A DNA stretch of 64,000 nucleotides from Litorilituus sp. Its GTDB lineage: Bacteria; Pseudomonadota; Gammaproteobacteria; Enterobacterales; Alteromonadaceae. The position numbers and the translations under genes were made by a program. Under the pieces are notes generated by a model that worked only from the letters and a program-made list of their open reading frames with translations, was not told the DNA's origin and did no database searches. The number at the start of each line of letters is the position of its first letter. The stretch's first letter is position 1. Positions 1 to 9,907 of this stretch are shown piece after piece. The stretch is taken from assembly GCA_030754235.1 (NCBI GenBank), contig JASMAS010000066.1, positions 1-64,000 of the forward strand, written 5' to 3'.

Positions 1-30
1 ACAAAAACGCCAAGATTTACTCGGCGTTTT
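1..30 (-). terminator. Terminator of the oadGAB operon
   Basis: Read on the minus strand, an inverted repeat (CGCCGAG pairing with CTTGGCG, one G-U pair, 5-nt loop) is followed by a run of T. It lies about 40 bases after the oadB stop, as expected for a rho-independent terminator of the operon. Confidence 0.75.
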
Positions 31-69
31 ATAGAAAGTGCAGCGCTTAGACAGTAACACTAATGCAAT

Positions 70-1203
70 TTAGCCACCAACTAGCGCGAGTAAAATACCG
101 GCAGCAACAGCGGAGCCTAATACACCAGCTACGTTTGGCCCCATTGCATGCATAAGCAAGAAATTATGCGGGTTAGCTTCTAAACCAACTTTATTGGCTA
201 CACGGGCAGCCATGGGCACTGCCGATACACCTGCAGCACCAATCAATGGGTTAATTGGCGTTTTAGACACCTTGTTCATGGTTTTAGCCATCAAGACACC
301 TGAGGCAGTACCGATTGAGAAAGCAACAGCACCTAAACCTAAAATACCTAACGTTTCTACATTTAAGAATGCTTCAGCACTTAATTTTGAGCCAACCCCT
401 AAACCTAAGAAAATCGTAGTAATGTTAATTAATTCATTTTGTGCGGTAGAGCTTAAACGATCTACCACACCACTTTCACGCATCAAGTTACCTAAACAGA
501 ACATACCTACTAACGGGGTCGCTGCGGGTAAAAAGAAAATGGTCATTAGCAACACACCAAGTGGGAAAATAATTTTCTCTATTTTCGTCACCGATCTTAA
601 TTGTTCCATTTCAATTTTGCGCTCATCTTCACTTGTTAGCGCCTTCATGATTGGTGGCTGAATAATAGGTACTAGAGCCATATAAGAATAGGCTGCTACT
701 GCGATGGCACCTAATAACTCTGGTGCTAATTTTGATGCTAAGAAGATTGCCGTAGGACCATCTGCACCACCAATAATAGCAATAGCCGAAGCATCTTTAA
801 GCGTAAACTCAATACCTGGAACCGCATTTAAAGCAATAGCGCCAAATAAAGTAGCAAATATACCAAACTGAGCTGCCGCTCCTAACAATAAAGTTTTAGG
901 ATTCGCTATCAGGGCACCAAAGTCGGTCATAGCACCAACGCCCATAAAGATAACTAAAGGAAAAATTCCCGTATCAATACCAGCATAGTAGACATAGTGC
1001 AATAAGCCCCCTACTTCAGAAAAACCGGCCATGGGAATATTAGTTAATATGGCACCAAAGCCCATTGGCAATAACAGGAGTGGCTCAAAGTTACGTGCGA
1101 TAGCTAAATAAAGCAAACCACAACCAACTAACATCATCACCACTTGGCCTAACTCAAAGTTAGCTAAACCAGTAGAAAGCCAAAGTGTATTTAACTTATC
1201 CAT
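70..1203 (-). CDS. oadB: Oxaloacetate decarboxylase, beta subunit (Na+ pump)
   Basis: Integral membrane subunit of the biotin-dependent oxaloacetate decarboxylase. It decarboxylates the carboxybiotin carried by the alpha subunit and couples this to Na+ export. The 377 residues are almost entirely hydrophobic helices. The family signature [10 protein letters not shown] is at about residues 145-154 and its Asp belongs to the conserved region implicated in Na+ and carboxybiotin handling. Length fits the short Vibrio/Shewanella type of OadB. It starts 8 bases after the oadA stop, so it is the last gene of oadG-oadA-oadB. No truncation or odd residue was seen. Closely related GcdB or MmdB subunits are possible by family, but the adjoining OadA-type carboxyltransferase supports oxaloacetate as substrate. 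Confidence 0.95.
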   Translation of the reverse strand: MDKLNTLWLSTGLANFELGQVVMMLVGCGLLYLAIARNFEPLLLLPMGFGAILTNIPMAGFSEVGGLLHYVYYAGIDTGIFPLVIFMGVGAMTDFGALIANPKTLLLGAAAQFGIFATLFGAIALNAVPGIEFTLKDASAIAIIGGADGPTAIFLASKLAPELLGAIAVAAYSYMALVPIIQPPIMKALTSEDERKIEMEQLRSVTKIEKIIFPLGVLLMTIFFLPAATPLVGMFCLGNLMRESGVVDRLSSTAQNELINITTIFLGLGVGSKLSAEAFLNVETLGILGLGAVAFSIGTASGVLMAKTMNKVSKTPINPLIGAAGVSAVPMAARVANKVGLEANPHNFLLMHAMGPNVAGVLGSAVAAGILLALVGG

Positions 1204-1211
1204 GCTATCCC

Positions 1212-2990
1212 CTATGAAAAGCTAAGTAAGGCTTCGCCAACCGTTACGGCGTCACCTTCTTTAACATGTAAATTTGTAATAACACCTGCATTGACGGCAC
1301 GTACTTCTGTTTCCATTTTCATCGCTTCCATGATGATCACCACTTCACCGGCTTCAACTTGGTCACCCTCATTAACAAGCACTTTAAAGATATTACCCGC
1401 AAGAGGGGCATTCAATGCTTCTTCTGCGGTAATTGATGCTGTTTGCTTCATCGCATCATCTCCAGCTGGTTGAGTGATTGTTTTAATAGACCCGCCTGGT
1501 GCAACAACAACATCATATACCTTGCCATCAACACTAACAGCGTAACTCTCAGGATCAGTGTTTGACGCAATGCTCGCCTTAGTTTCTGACGCGGGTGCCG
1601 CTTTAGTTGGAACAGGTTCAAAAGCATCAGGGTTGTTGCGATTCTCTAAGAACTTCAAACCAATTTGTGGGAACAAGGCATAAGTTAAGACATCGTCAAT
1701 CACTTCATCAGCTAAGGTGATATTTTTCTCTTTTGCTAACCCTTGTAATTCTTCAGATAATTTATCAACTTCTGGATCCAATAAATCAGCAGGACGACAT
1801 GTAATAGCCGCTTTACCGTCTAAAATACGCTCTTGTAAGGCTGAATCAACAGGAGCAGCCGTTGAGCCGTACTCACCTTTTAATACGCCTGCAGTTTCTT
1901 TAGTGATAGATTTATATCTTTCACCTGTTAATACGTTAAGCACGGCCTGCGTGCCAACAATTTGTGATGTTGGTGTTACTAATGGGATATAGCCTAAATC
2001 TTTACGCACTTTTGGGATTTCAGTTAAAACTTGATCAAATTTATCTGAAGCACCTTGCTCTTTTAACTGGTTCTCCATGTTAGTTAACATGCCACCTGGC
2101 ACTTGAGCGGTAAGAATACGCGCATCAACTCCTTTTAAGCTACCTTCAAATTGTGCATATTTTTCACGAACCTCTCTAAAGTATGCGGCAACTTCAGCCA
2201 TTTTTTCCACATTTAAACCAGAATCGCGTTCACTACCTTCAACAATAGAGGCAATTGTTTCTGTAGGGGAATGTCCGTAAGTCATACTCATTGAAGAAAT
2301 AGAGGTATCAATGACATCAATGTCACTATCAATAGCCTTCATTTGTGTGGCAACACTTAAACCAGTAGTTGCATGACAGTGCATCGCAATTGGCAATGAT
2401 ACTGTTTCTTTTAATTGAGTAATTAATTCTGCTGCATCGTAAGGTTTTAACAAGCCCGACATATCTTTAATACATAGAGAGTGTGCACCCATGTCTTCAA
2501 GCTGTTTAGCCATTGTTAGCCACCCTTGAAGTGTATGAACTGGGCTTTCGGTATAACTTAATGTGCCTTGCGCATGAGCACCCACTTTTACCGCTGCTTT
2601 AATTGACGTTTGCAAGTTACGTACATCATTCATGGCATCAAAAATTCTGAACACATCAACACCATTAATATGTGCACGCTCAACAAATTTTTCTACAACA
2701 TCATCAGCATAATGACGGTAGCCTAAGATGTTTTGGCCACGAAACAGCATTTGTTGCTTAGTATTTGGCATGGCTTTTTTTAATGTACGAATACGATGCC
2801 AAGGATCTTCACCTAAATAACGAATACAAGAGTCGAATGTTGCCCCACCCCACGACTCAATTGACCAATAACCAACTTCATCCAATGTTTTTGCTATGGG
2901 TAACATGTCTTCTAAACGAAGACGAGTTGCTAAAATTGATTGGTGACCATCTCTTAAAACAACTTCGGTAATACCTAATGGCTTGCTCAT
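1212..2990 (-). CDS. oadA: Oxaloacetate decarboxylase, alpha subunit (carboxyltransferase plus biotin carrier)
   Basis: Cytoplasmic alpha subunit of the Na+-translocating oxaloacetate decarboxylase, 592 residues. The N-terminal part is an HMGL-like TIM barrel beginning with the typical LRDGHQS motif. The metal-binding pair is in IAMHCHAT near residue 205. A conserved carboxylase domain follows, then an Ala/Pro-rich linker around residues 460-475. The C-terminal biotinyl domain carries EAMKMET, with the biotinylated Lys at about position 558. It moves the carboxyl group of oxaloacetate to biotin, which OadB then decarboxylates. It lies between oadG (30 bases upstream) and oadB (8 bases downstream), in the usual G-A-B order. 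The start is the ATG that gives the usual short N-terminus. Confidence 0.96.
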   Translation of the reverse strand: MSKPLGITEVVLRDGHQSILATRLRLEDMLPIAKTLDEVGYWSIESWGGATFDSCIRYLGEDPWHRIRTLKKAMPNTKQQMLFRGQNILGYRHYADDVVEKFVERAHINGVDVFRIFDAMNDVRNLQTSIKAAVKVGAHAQGTLSYTESPVHTLQGWLTMAKQLEDMGAHSLCIKDMSGLLKPYDAAELITQLKETVSLPIAMHCHATTGLSVATQMKAIDSDIDVIDTSISSMSMTYGHSPTETIASIVEGSERDSGLNVEKMAEVAAYFREVREKYAQFEGSLKGVDARILTAQVPGGMLTNMENQLKEQGASDKFDQVLTEIPKVRKDLGYIPLVTPTSQIVGTQAVLNVLTGERYKSITKETAGVLKGEYGSTAAPVDSALQERILDGKAAITCRPADLLDPEVDKLSEELQGLAKEKNITLADEVIDDVLTYALFPQIGLKFLENRNNPDAFEPVPTKAAPASETKASIASNTDPESYAVSVDGKVYDVVVAPGGSIKTITQPAGDDAMKQTASITAEEALNAPLAGNIFKVLVNEGDQVEAGEVVIIMEAMKMETEVRAVNAGVITNLHVKEGDAVTVGEALLSFS

Positions 2991-3020
2991 GACTGTGCCC
3001 TTTTCTCGTTATTTAATATT

Positions 3021-3293
3021 TTATTGTAAATTTTGTTGACGATAGCGAGTAACAGCCGAACTAATGGCTGCTACAACACCGGGTGAAACACCACCGCCTG
3101 CAACTTTTGCTGTGTTATTTTGTTTGTTCGCGCGACTTCTAATCGGTACAACAGGATCAGGAAACTTAACGGCTAGTTTCGCCAACACTGTCTTAATAAA
3201 AAGTATCAATAAACTTAAAAAAGCAAAGACAAACACCATACCTGCTAGCATAAGTGTACCGGCTTCAATAAACTGCTGTTGCATTTCGTTCAT
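3021..3293 (-). CDS. oadG: Oxaloacetate decarboxylase, gamma subunit
   Basis: Small membrane anchor of the oxaloacetate decarboxylase pump, 90 residues. One transmembrane helix (about residues 10-35) is followed by a polar, basic tail ending in a short conserved segment, RYRQQ. In the known enzyme OadG ties the alpha subunit to OadB and helps carry a metal ion through its C-terminal tail. The identification rests on position directly before oadA, on size, and on the single-helix layout, because this subunit is poorly conserved. It is the first gene of the operon. The promoter should lie in the AT-rich region upstream, which contains palindromes at 3432-3444 and 3456-3473. Confidence 0.85.
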   Translation of the reverse strand: MNEMQQQFIEAGTLMLAGMVFVFAFLSLLILFIKTVLAKLAVKFPDPVVPIRSRANKQNNTAKVAGGGVSPGVVAAISSAVTRYRQQNLQ

Positions 3294-3455
3294 TTTTCAT
3301 TCTCATTTAAAAATTTCATAAATTAGAATAATCACTCCAATAATTAAAAACAAACATTTTTTAGTCGTTTCAGAAAAATAACTTTACGTCAACCCCTAAA
3401 AAGAAAGAATATTCAGTGTTTTTTACTAATTATTCACAGTGAATTGCATAAATGA

Positions 3456-3473
3456 GATATTGTATACAATATC
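3456..3473. promoter_or_regulatory. 18-bp perfect palindrome upstream of oadGAB, candidate operator
   Basis: The sequence GATATTGTATACAATATC is a perfect palindrome about 165 bases before the oadG start. Its right half, TATACAATAT, recurs exactly at 3517-3526. The core TTGTATACAA resembles sites of FCD-type GntR regulators, which often control carboxylic-acid genes. That link is inference, and no such regulator gene is present in the window. A second, 13-bp palindrome (ATTCAC-A-GTGAAT) is at 3432-3444. Confidence 0.45.
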
Positions 3474-3891
3474 ATTTCAATGAATATCGGCTATCACAAA
3501 GAAAATAGGTTTATTTTATACAATATACATCAAATGAATATTTAGTCATGACCAATGAATATTATGCATAATTTACTTTTTATTGACTCACTCAAGGCAG
3601 AATGCAGGCGTTTTTTTGAACTTTTACTGCTGTGATTTTGACCACAAAGATACAATTTAACATCGCTATTAATCAATACCCATACTCTCACGCAACTTAT
3701 ACAGCAACAAAGCCGCTGAGATATTGAAAAAGTAGAAGTAAATAGAGCAAAAGCTAAAGGAGTGGGTGTCGAGTAAAAAAGATGAGGATGAGTGCACCTG
3801 CCAAATTTCAAACTACGAAGGGGTTAAGGCGAATATAGCCCCCCCTCCTAAACATAAGCACTTCAGTTGAAAAAAGCCCCTTATACTGCAC

Positions 3892-4030
3892 ATAAATTAA
3901 TTGATGACTTAGCGCGAATTTAAAAGCTTAAAGCTAAGACATTGATTAAAGAGAATGGTTATTCAGGAGAATGTGCTTCTCCATTCTATAATAAGCAACA
4001 TCAGGTAGCGTCCTTGTCAAAATCAATAAT
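3892..4030 (+). repeat. Dispersed repeat, copy A (about 139 bp)
   Basis: This stretch aligns along its whole length, with roughly three quarters identity by eye, to the reverse complement of 47832-47970. The most conserved core is the GGTTATTCA-GAGAATGTGCT block and the following ATAAGC. Inside, AGAATG (3968-3973) pairs with CATTCT (3982-3987) around an 8-base loop, and the second copy keeps the same hairpin. It may be a small mobile or RNA element. Confidence 0.6.
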
Positions 4031-4255
4031 GAAGCATACAGCCTTTAAAATAAGCCTTTGGAGTTTATTAGCGAACTAATAACCGCTCAAAATTAAAGAA
4101 ATATTAGAATAACAATGTTTAAGTATTGTGTTTGTTCCAAGATAGCTAATGTAACGCTAAACTGGCTTATTTAGTAATGATCTAAGTTATAACAATAACA
4201 TTAATTGAGAAGTTAACAGGGTTATAAAAACTTACAACCCTTAAAATAAAGATAT

Positions 4256-4285
4256 AAAAAAACCTAGCAAAAGCTAGGTTTTTTT
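4256..4285 (-). terminator. Terminator of the tRNA cluster
   Basis: A perfect 13-bp stem (AAAAAAACCTAGC with GCTAGGTTTTTTT) and a 4-base loop sit directly after the last tRNA gene on the minus strand. It is symmetrical, so it could also stop plus-strand transcripts. Confidence 0.85.
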
Positions 4286-4303
4286 ACTCTCTAAAGAGAA
4301 ATG

Positions 4304-4380
4304 TGGCGGACGCGGCAGGAGTCGAACCTGCGACCGCCTGGTTCGTAGCCAGGTACTCTATCCAGCTGAGCTACGCGTCC
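4304..4380 (-). tRNA. tRNA-Arg (anticodon ACG), copy 1
   Basis: The minus strand folds into a complete cloverleaf of 77 nt including an encoded CCA. Acceptor GGACGCG pairs with CGCGTCC, the anticodon stem CCTGG/CCAGG carries the loop CTACGAA (anticodon ACG), and the T arm GCAGG/CCTGC carries TTCGACT. ACG is expected to be edited to ICG by TadA to read CGU, CGC and CGA. It is identical to the next copy, including two flanking bases on the 5' side. Confidence 0.97.
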
Positions 4381-4447
4381 GCGGTCATATTTATTTTTTC
4401 AGCTTTAATACTAGCTTATCTTCATTATTTAACCACTTGAAGAAAAG

Positions 4448-4524
4448 TGGCGGACGCGGCAGGAGTCGAACCTGCGACCGCCTGGTTCGTAGCCAGGTAC
4501 TCTATCCAGCTGAGCTACGCGTCC
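4448..4524 (-). tRNA. tRNA-Arg (anticodon ACG), copy 2
   Basis: This is a second, identical tRNA-Arg(ACG) gene with CCA, 67 bases upstream of copy 1 on the same strand. The identity spans 80 bases (4303-4382 and 4447-4526) and then stops abruptly, which indicates tandem duplication. It is probably co-transcribed with tRNA-Ser and the other tRNA-Arg. Confidence 0.97.
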
Positions 4525-4603
4525 GCAATCTAAGATGTTATTTATATCGTTACTTACCCGATAGCGAAACCTAGTCGCTGCCATCAATTACTTAACTGTA
4601 AAT

Positions 4604-4697
<94 letters not shown>

Positions 4698-4830
4698 AGT
4701 GGGTGCGAATATTAATGGATCTTAAAAATAAGTCAAACATTTTTAGTAAAAAATTTATGTTTTTATACTGTTTGCTGACAATTCAAACAAAAACGTCAAT
4801 TTTCAACCATATTATTAGTGTGTAAATAAA

Positions 4831-4855
4831 AAAGCACCAACAAACGTGGTGCTTT
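4831..4855 (-). terminator. Terminator of csrA
   Basis: On the minus strand, AAAGCACC pairs with GGTGCTTT around a 9-base loop and is followed by T residues. It is about 30 bases after the csrA stop. Confidence 0.85.
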
Positions 4856-4887
4856 CTCAAGGAAATATAACTGTCATTCAAGACAAA

Positions 4888-5082
4888 TTATACGTTACCA
4901 GATACCTCTGAATCATCCTTTTCAGCTTGAATACGCATGTAAATTTCTTCACGATGCACAGAGATTTCTTTTGGCGCATTAACACCTATTCGTACCTGGT
5001 TTCCTTTAACGCCTAAAACAGTTACTGTGACTTCGTCACCTATCATTAATGTTTCACCAACGCGACGTGTTAATATTAACAT
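4888..5082 (-). CDS. csrA: Carbon storage regulator CsrA
   Basis: Small homodimeric RNA-binding protein that binds GGA motifs in mRNA leaders and controls translation of carbon, motility and biofilm genes. It begins [16 protein letters not shown] and contains [16 protein letters not shown], both diagnostic of the family. Length is 64 residues, close to the usual 61-65. An ATG two codons upstream (5088) sits only 2 bases from the AAGGAAG ribosome-binding site, so the ATG at 5082, spaced about 8 bases, is the better start and matches family N-termini. Its neighbours are the standard ones: alaS upstream and tRNA-Ser/tRNA-Arg downstream. It is a single gene between its own promoter region (5083-5390) and terminator. 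Confidence 0.97.
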   Translation of the reverse strand: MLILTRRVGETLMIGDEVTVTVLGVKGNQVRIGVNAPKEISVHREEIYMRIQAEKDDSEVSGNV

Positions 5083-5390
5083 ATACATCTTCCTTTTTTC
5101 TTAAGTAGAGAATCACTAAATAAACATATAAGCTAGTAATATATGAAGTTAGTCTTTTTTTTCCTTAATACACTATTAGTAATAGTAAATATTTTGAAAA
5201 AAGTCATTTTTTAATAAGCTTAAACTCCTTTGTTTAAAGCCTATTAAAATTGCGGCTATTCTAACAAGGTTACCTTAGTTTTGGATAGAGCTTAATGACG
5301 TTATTTTAAGCTATATTAAAGATTTTCTAGCGAGGTTTACACCTCAATAACATTTGCGGTTAAAATTTGAGCACTCATTCTCTATAAAAA
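5083..5390. other. csrA promoter region
   Basis: About 300 AT-rich bases lie between the alaS terminator and csrA. No coding sequence is apparent. The region should hold the csrA promoter or promoters. I could not place -35/-10 boxes with confidence in such AT-rich DNA. Confidence 0.5.
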
Positions 5391-5414
5391 AGCCAACTGA
5401 AAATCTAGTTGGCT
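5391..5414 (-). terminator. Terminator of alaS
   Basis: On the minus strand, AGCCAACT pairs with AGTTGGCT around an 8-base loop and is followed by TTTTTT. It lies about 30 bases after the alaS stop. Confidence 0.88.
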
Positions 5415-5443
5415 GTTTATGTTTTATCAGTAAAGTTGCTATG

Positions 5444-8074
5444 TTAGCTTAATTTTTCGCTTAACCAAGGCTGCACGGAAGCCAAAGCAACGGCTATATT
5501 TTCAGGCTGACTACCACCCGCTTGAGCCATATCAGGCCGACCGCCACCTTTCCCGCCAACTTGTTGAGCGACCATATTAACTAAATCACCCGCTTTAACT
5601 TTGCTGATTAAATCTTTAGTAACACCTGCAATCAGACCTACTTTAGCGCCATTAGCGGTAGCAAGCATAATAATACCAGATTGCATTTTATTTTTTAGAT
5701 CATCAACCATGCCACGGAGCGCTTTACTTTCAACGCCATCTAAATCAGCTACCAACACTTTAATGCCGTTAACTTCTATAGCTTGACTAACGAGATCCGA
5801 ACCAGCCTGTGCTGCTAACTCTTGTTTTAGTGTGCTTATTTCTTTTTCTAGTGCTTTAGATCGCGTTATTAACTGCTCCACTTTAGTATCCACATTAGTT
5901 ACATCGGTTTTGACCAAGCCAGCAACTTTGGTTAGAGTAGCCGTTTGTTCATTGATAAGCGCTAAGGCTTGAGTTGCAGTAACCGCTTCAATACGACGCA
6001 CACCTGCTGCAATGCCCGACTCAGAGACTATTTTTAATAACCCAATATCACCTGTTCGCTCTACATGAACACCACCACAAAGCTCGGTTGAAAAATCACC
6101 TAAAGTGACAACTCGTACTTCTTCGTCATATTTTTCACCAAAAAGTGCCATAGCTCCCTTCTCTTTAGCATCTTCAATGTACATCAATTCTGTTTTTCTG
6201 ACATGGTTACAGCGAATTTGAGCATTAACCATATGCTCAACATCGATTAATTCTTGCGCCGTCATCCCTTCAAAATGAGAAAAATCAAATCGTAGCTTTT
6301 CACTATCACATAATGAACCTTTTTGGGTAACATGAGTACCTAATACTTTTCTAAGTGCTGCATGTAAAATATGGGTTGCGGTATGATTTTTTATGATGTC
6401 AGCACGACGTTCGCTATTAATTTCGGCTTTAACACGGCGATTTACACCAATATCTGTACGCGCAATGCCTTTATGGGCAAATGCATTACCAAGTTTAATG
6501 GTATCTTCAACTTCAAATACCCCACCGTCTAAATGTAATAGCCCGGTATCGCCAACTTGACCACCTGATTCAGCATAAAATGGCGTGTGATCCAATACAA
6601 CAATACCTTGTTCTCCAACATTTAACTGGCTAACGGCTTGTTGGTCTTGAAAATTAAACAGTTCAATAACAGTCGCCGAATAAGTGTGGTTACTATAACC
6701 TTTAAAGCTGGTTTTATGATCTGACTTTAATTGTTGATTGTAATCTGCACCGAATTGACTTGCTTGTTGAGCTCTTTCACGCTGTAACCTCATGGCATTA
6801 TCAAAACCATTATGGTCAATATTTAATTGGCGTTCACGAGCAATATCCGCTGTTAAGTCAGCGGGAAAACCATAGGTATCATAAAGCTTAAATACGTGTT
6901 CACCACTAATGGTATCACCATCTAAATTAGTCAGAATATCTTCAAGTAATAGCATACCACGGTCTAACGTGCGTCCAAATTGTTCCTCTTCTATTCGAAG
7001 TAATTTTTCAATAATGGCTTGCTGCTGCACTAACTCAGGATAAGCATCACCCATTTGTTCAGTAAGCGATTTTACTAGTTTATGTAAAAAATGACCTTTG
7101 GCTTCAAGTTTATGACCATGGCGAATGGCTCGACGAATGATACGGCGCAATACATAACCACGACCTTCATTTGAAGGCACAACACCATCAATAATTAAGA
7201 AACTACAAGATCGAATATGATCGCTGATAACACGTAAAGATTTATTATCGAGATCATTGCACGTTAATAAACGAGCTGTGTCTTTTATTAATGCTTGGAA
7301 TAAGTCTATTTCGTAGTTACTATGCACACCCTGCATAATAGCCGATATACGCTCTAAGCCCATACCCGTATCAATAGAAGGGTTAGGTAATGGCTCCATA
7401 TCACCATTGGCTTGGCGATTAAACTGCATAAAGACGATGTTCCAAATTTCAATAAAACGGTCACCATCTTCATCAGGAGATCCGGGAGGGCCACCAAAAA
7501 TATGTTCACCATGATCATAAAAAATTTCGGAGCATGGACCACATGGGCCTGTATCTCCCATGGACCAAAAGTTATCTGACTCATATTTTTTATCTGGTGA
7601 TTTGTCACCTATGCGAATAATTTTGTCAGTAGGAATACCAATTTCATCATGCCAAAAAGCAAAAGCGTCTTCATCGCTTTGGTAAACTGTCACTAACAGT
7701 TTTTCTTTAGGTAAACCTAAGACACCGGTTAAAAATTCCCAAGCAAAACGAATAGCATCTTCTTTGAAGTAATCCCCAAAACTAAAGTTACCTAGCATTT
7801 CAAAAAAGGTATGGTGACGAGCAGTATAGCCAACATTTTCTAAGTCATTATGTTTACCACCAGCGCGAACACAACGCTGTGCTGAAGTAGCACGTGTATA
7901 GCTGCGTTTTTCAGCTCCTAAAAAAACATCTTTAAATGGTACCATACCCGCATTAGTAAAAAGTAACGTGGCATCATTGCCAGGTACTAATGAGCTGCTT
8001 TTAACTATTTGATGTTGCTTGGTGGCAAAGAAGTCTAAAAATGCCTGACGTACTTCGGCTGTACTTTTAATCAT
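5444..8074 (-). CDS. alaS: Alanyl-tRNA synthetase
   Basis: Charges tRNA-Ala and hydrolyses mischarged Ser- or Gly-tRNA-Ala. It has 876 residues, the normal size. The class II catalytic domain starts with [13 protein letters not shown] and [16 protein letters not shown]. The editing domain shows HTATHILH and the downstream Cys/His pair in ELCGGVHV that complete its zinc-like site. The C-terminal oligomerisation and C-Ala domain includes [19 protein letters not shown] five codons upstream (8089) is in frame, but ATG at 8074 is preceded by TAAGG at 5 bases and gives the usual N-terminus, so it is preferred. The order recX-alaS-csrA is typical of gammaproteobacteria. Confidence 0.96.
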   Translation of the reverse strand: MIKSTAEVRQAFLDFFATKQHQIVKSSSLVPGNDATLLFTNAGMVPFKDVFLGAEKRSYTRATSAQRCVRAGGKHNDLENVGYTARHHTFFEMLGNFSFGDYFKEDAIRFAWEFLTGVLGLPKEKLLVTVYQSDEDAFAFWHDEIGIPTDKIIRIGDKSPDKKYESDNFWSMGDTGPCGPCSEIFYDHGEHIFGGPPGSPDEDGDRFIEIWNIVFMQFNRQANGDMEPLPNPSIDTGMGLERISAIMQGVHSNYEIDLFQALIKDTARLLTCNDLDNKSLRVISDHIRSCSFLIIDGVVPSNEGRGYVLRRIIRRAIRHGHKLEAKGHFLHKLVKSLTEQMGDAYPELVQQQAIIEKLLRIEEEQFGRTLDRGMLLLEDILTNLDGDTISGEHVFKLYDTYGFPADLTADIARERQLNIDHNGFDNAMRLQRERAQQASQFGADYNQQLKSDHKTSFKGYSNHTYSATVIELFNFQDQQAVSQLNVGEQGIVVLDHTPFYAESGGQVGDTGLLHLDGGVFEVEDTIKLGNAFAHKGIARTDIGVNRRVKAEINSERRADIIKNHTATHILHAALRKVLGTHVTQKGSLCDSEKLRFDFSHFEGMTAQELIDVEHMVNAQIRCNHVRKTELMYIEDAKEKGAMALFGEKYDEEVRVVTLGDFSTELCGGVHVERTGDIGLLKIVSESGIAAGVRRIEAVTATQALALINEQTATLTKVAGLVKTDVTNVDTKVEQLITRSKALEKEISTLKQELAAQAGSDLVSQAIEVNGIKVLVADLDGVESKALRGMVDDLKNKMQSGIIMLATANGAKVGLIAGVTKDLISKVKAGDLVNMVAQQVGGKGGGRPDMAQAGGSQPENIAVALASVQPWLSEKLS

Positions 8075-8148
8075 GGGAACCTTAATCACTCTTATTGTTC
8101 AACTATTACTTAGTAAATAACTTATTACATTACTAACTTAATTACTTG

Positions 8149-8625
8149 CTAAATGGCCAATACGGTGAAAATTTCATCGGTAGAAAAACCACGGTATTGT
8201 AAAAATCTTATGCGTTTAGCTTTTGCTTTTTGATCTATTTGAGAAGTATCTTTCTCTATCTCACCAAAACGCTTATTATACGCAAGCTCAGCTTGAAGAT
8301 ACCAATCAATTTCGCAATTTTTCTGCAATTGTTGAATAATAATCATGCTAACTCCTTTGTGTTTGAGTTCATTAGCAATATAGCGCCATCCATAACCACG
8401 ATTTACGCGATACCGACAAGTGCTTTGGGCAAAACGGTTATCAGATAAATAATCCTTTGCTAATAAATGCTCAATGACTAACTCTATTTCCTTAACATTA
8501 AAATCACGGATAGTAAGCTTTTGCCTTACTTCAAATTCAGAATGTTCACGCCGAGCTAATAGTCCAACAGCACAATGTAATGCTGTTTGTTTGGCAAATT
8601 TTGGTGTTTTTATCTCTTTAGACAC
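8149..8625 (-). CDS. recX: Recombination regulator RecX
   Basis: Inhibitor or modulator of RecA filament growth. The 158-residue protein has the three-helix-repeat pattern of the family, with LLARREHSEFEVRQKL near the start and the diagnostic segment YLSDNRFAQSTCRYRVNRGYG in the middle. The C-terminus has RIRFLQYRGFSTDEI, the usual RecX ending. It lies 75 bases upstream of alaS on the same strand. RecX genes normally follow recA directly. Here the next upstream gene is dinB and recA is not in the window, so recX appears separated from it. No LexA box was seen in the 140 bases before it. Confidence 0.92.
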   Translation of the reverse strand: MSKEIKTPKFAKQTALHCAVGLLARREHSEFEVRQKLTIRDFNVKEIELVIEHLLAKDYLSDNRFAQSTCRYRVNRGYGWRYIANELKHKGVSMIIIQQLQKNCEIDWYLQAELAYNKRFGEIEKDTSQIDQKAKAKRIRFLQYRGFSTDEIFTVLAI

Positions 8626-8765
8626 ATTGTTTCCATTACATTTTTTATTGATAACCTTGTCACCTTTAAATGATGCACAGTAAAAATAGAATGCTAGCTA
8701 TTCGTGTAGACTGAACATTAACATCCGTAAGTTGAGCGCTTTTTATCATCTGAGCAAAACGGTTT

Positions 8766-9839
8766 CTACAGCAAAGAAAGTTGCTGAGTAGCAAATTTAT
8801 TTTTAATACTCGGCTGGGCAAAACCAAGCGTTAAACCCACTAGACGAATGCCCCGCCCTCTCGCTCGTTCTAGCGCCTTAGGTAGTAATCCCCTGAAGGT
8901 TTCCTCATTCGCATTGAGGCTTTGTTGTTCAACTGTGGTTTGATTAAAATCGTTAAACTTTAACTTGATCCCTTGGCGCGTAATTTCGCTGTTTTGTAAC
9001 TTTTCTAATCGTTGCAGTAATTGAGGATAAAGCTGTTCAATGACAATAATACAGTCTCTTTCGCTAAAAACATCGACTGCTAAGGTGGTTTCTATGGCTA
9101 AAGATTTTCGTACTCGACTAACTTCCAATGGGCGATTATCAATACCATGAGCTTTTTGATATAAACTGGTGGATAATTTCCCGACTAGGGTAGTCAGATT
9201 AGCAATGGAGGAGGCACGAATATCCGCACAAGTGGAAAAGCCAAAGCGCTGCAATTTCTGAAAGGTTTTAGGACCAATACCGGGAATTTTATTCAAAGAG
9301 AGCGCTGAGACAAACTCCGGCACTTTTTCTGGTGAAATAACACATTGACCATTGGGTTTATTTTCATCACTAGCGATTTTGGCAATAAACTTATTAGGCG
9401 CTATCCCCGCTGATGCCGTTAAATTTAATTCCTTATAAATATCAGCACGGATCTGCTCAGCTATTAAGGTAGCACTGCCTTGACATTGTTTACTGTTAGT
9501 TACATCAAGAAAAGCTTCATCAAGAGATAAGGGTTCAATTAGTTGGGTATAGCGAGAAAATATCGCTCGAATATGCTGTGACACTTCCTTGTATACATCC
9601 ATACGACCACGAACTATGGTTAACTCTGGGCAAAGTTGCTTAGCTTTGATGGCCGACATGGCTGAGCGAACACCAAACTTTCGTGCCTGATAATTACAAG
9701 TACAAAGCACACTTCGCGGTCCATCTCCCCCTACCGCTAAGGGAATATTTCGATACTCAGGAAAATCACGCATTTCAACCGCAGCGTAAAAGCAATCCAT
9801 GTCAATATGAATGATTTTTTTTGTCGTGGCATGATTCAT
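8766..9839 (-). CDS. dinB: DNA polymerase IV
   Basis: Y-family translesion polymerase of the SOS response, 357 residues. Catalytic acidic residues are seen in HIDMDCFYAAVE (Asp13, Asp15) and SLDEAFLD (Asp107, Glu108). A helix-hairpin-helix region contains KIPGIGPKTFQKL. The little-finger domain follows with RKSLAIETT. The protein ends QQLSLL, which fits a sliding-clamp binding motif of the QLxLF type. A LexA box lies 13 bases before the ATG, so SOS induction is expected. It stands alone between recX and a dipeptidase gene. Confidence 0.95.
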   Translation of the reverse strand: MNHATTKKIIHIDMDCFYAAVEMRDFPEYRNIPLAVGGDGPRSVLCTCNYQARKFGVRSAMSAIKAKQLCPELTIVRGRMDVYKEVSQHIRAIFSRYTQLIEPLSLDEAFLDVTNSKQCQGSATLIAEQIRADIYKELNLTASAGIAPNKFIAKIASDENKPNGQCVISPEKVPEFVSALSLNKIPGIGPKTFQKLQRFGFSTCADIRASSIANLTTLVGKLSTSLYQKAHGIDNRPLEVSRVRKSLAIETTLAVDVFSERDCIIVIEQLYPQLLQRLEKLQNSEITRQGIKLKFNDFNQTTVEQQSLNANEETFRGLLPKALERARGRGIRLVGLTLGFAQPSIKNKFATQQLSLL

Positions 9840-9851
9840 ACCAACACTATA

Positions 9852-9867
9852 CTGACTTTTTATACAG
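9852..9867. promoter_or_regulatory. LexA (SOS) box before dinB
   Basis: Read on the minus strand the site is CTGTATAAAAAGTCAG, preceded by CA and followed by TA. It fits the gammaproteobacterial consensus CTG-N10-CAG with an AT-rich spacer. Its position 13 bases before the dinB ATG would block the promoter when LexA is bound. Confidence 0.85.
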
Positions 9868-9907
9868 TGTCAACATTTCCATTAATACATGAGAGCTATC
9901 AACACAG

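Larger units (their letters stand above)
3294..4255. other. AT-rich intergenic region of about 960 bp upstream of oadGAB
   Basis: I find no convincing gene here. The longest open frame (3542-3811, minus strand) has no recognisable motif and a Cys- and Ser-rich, non-protein-like composition. The segment nearest oadG holds two palindromes. The middle holds scattered copies of AATGAATAT (near 3479, 3533 and 3553). Positions 3892-4030 form one copy of a dispersed repeat. The rest looks like decayed or non-coding DNA. Confidence 0.6.

Noticed and set aside
3542-3811. 89-codon open frame on the minus strand
   Set aside because: The product is Cys- and Ser-rich with no motif, no good ribosome-binding site was seen, and it lies in repeat-containing intergenic DNA.
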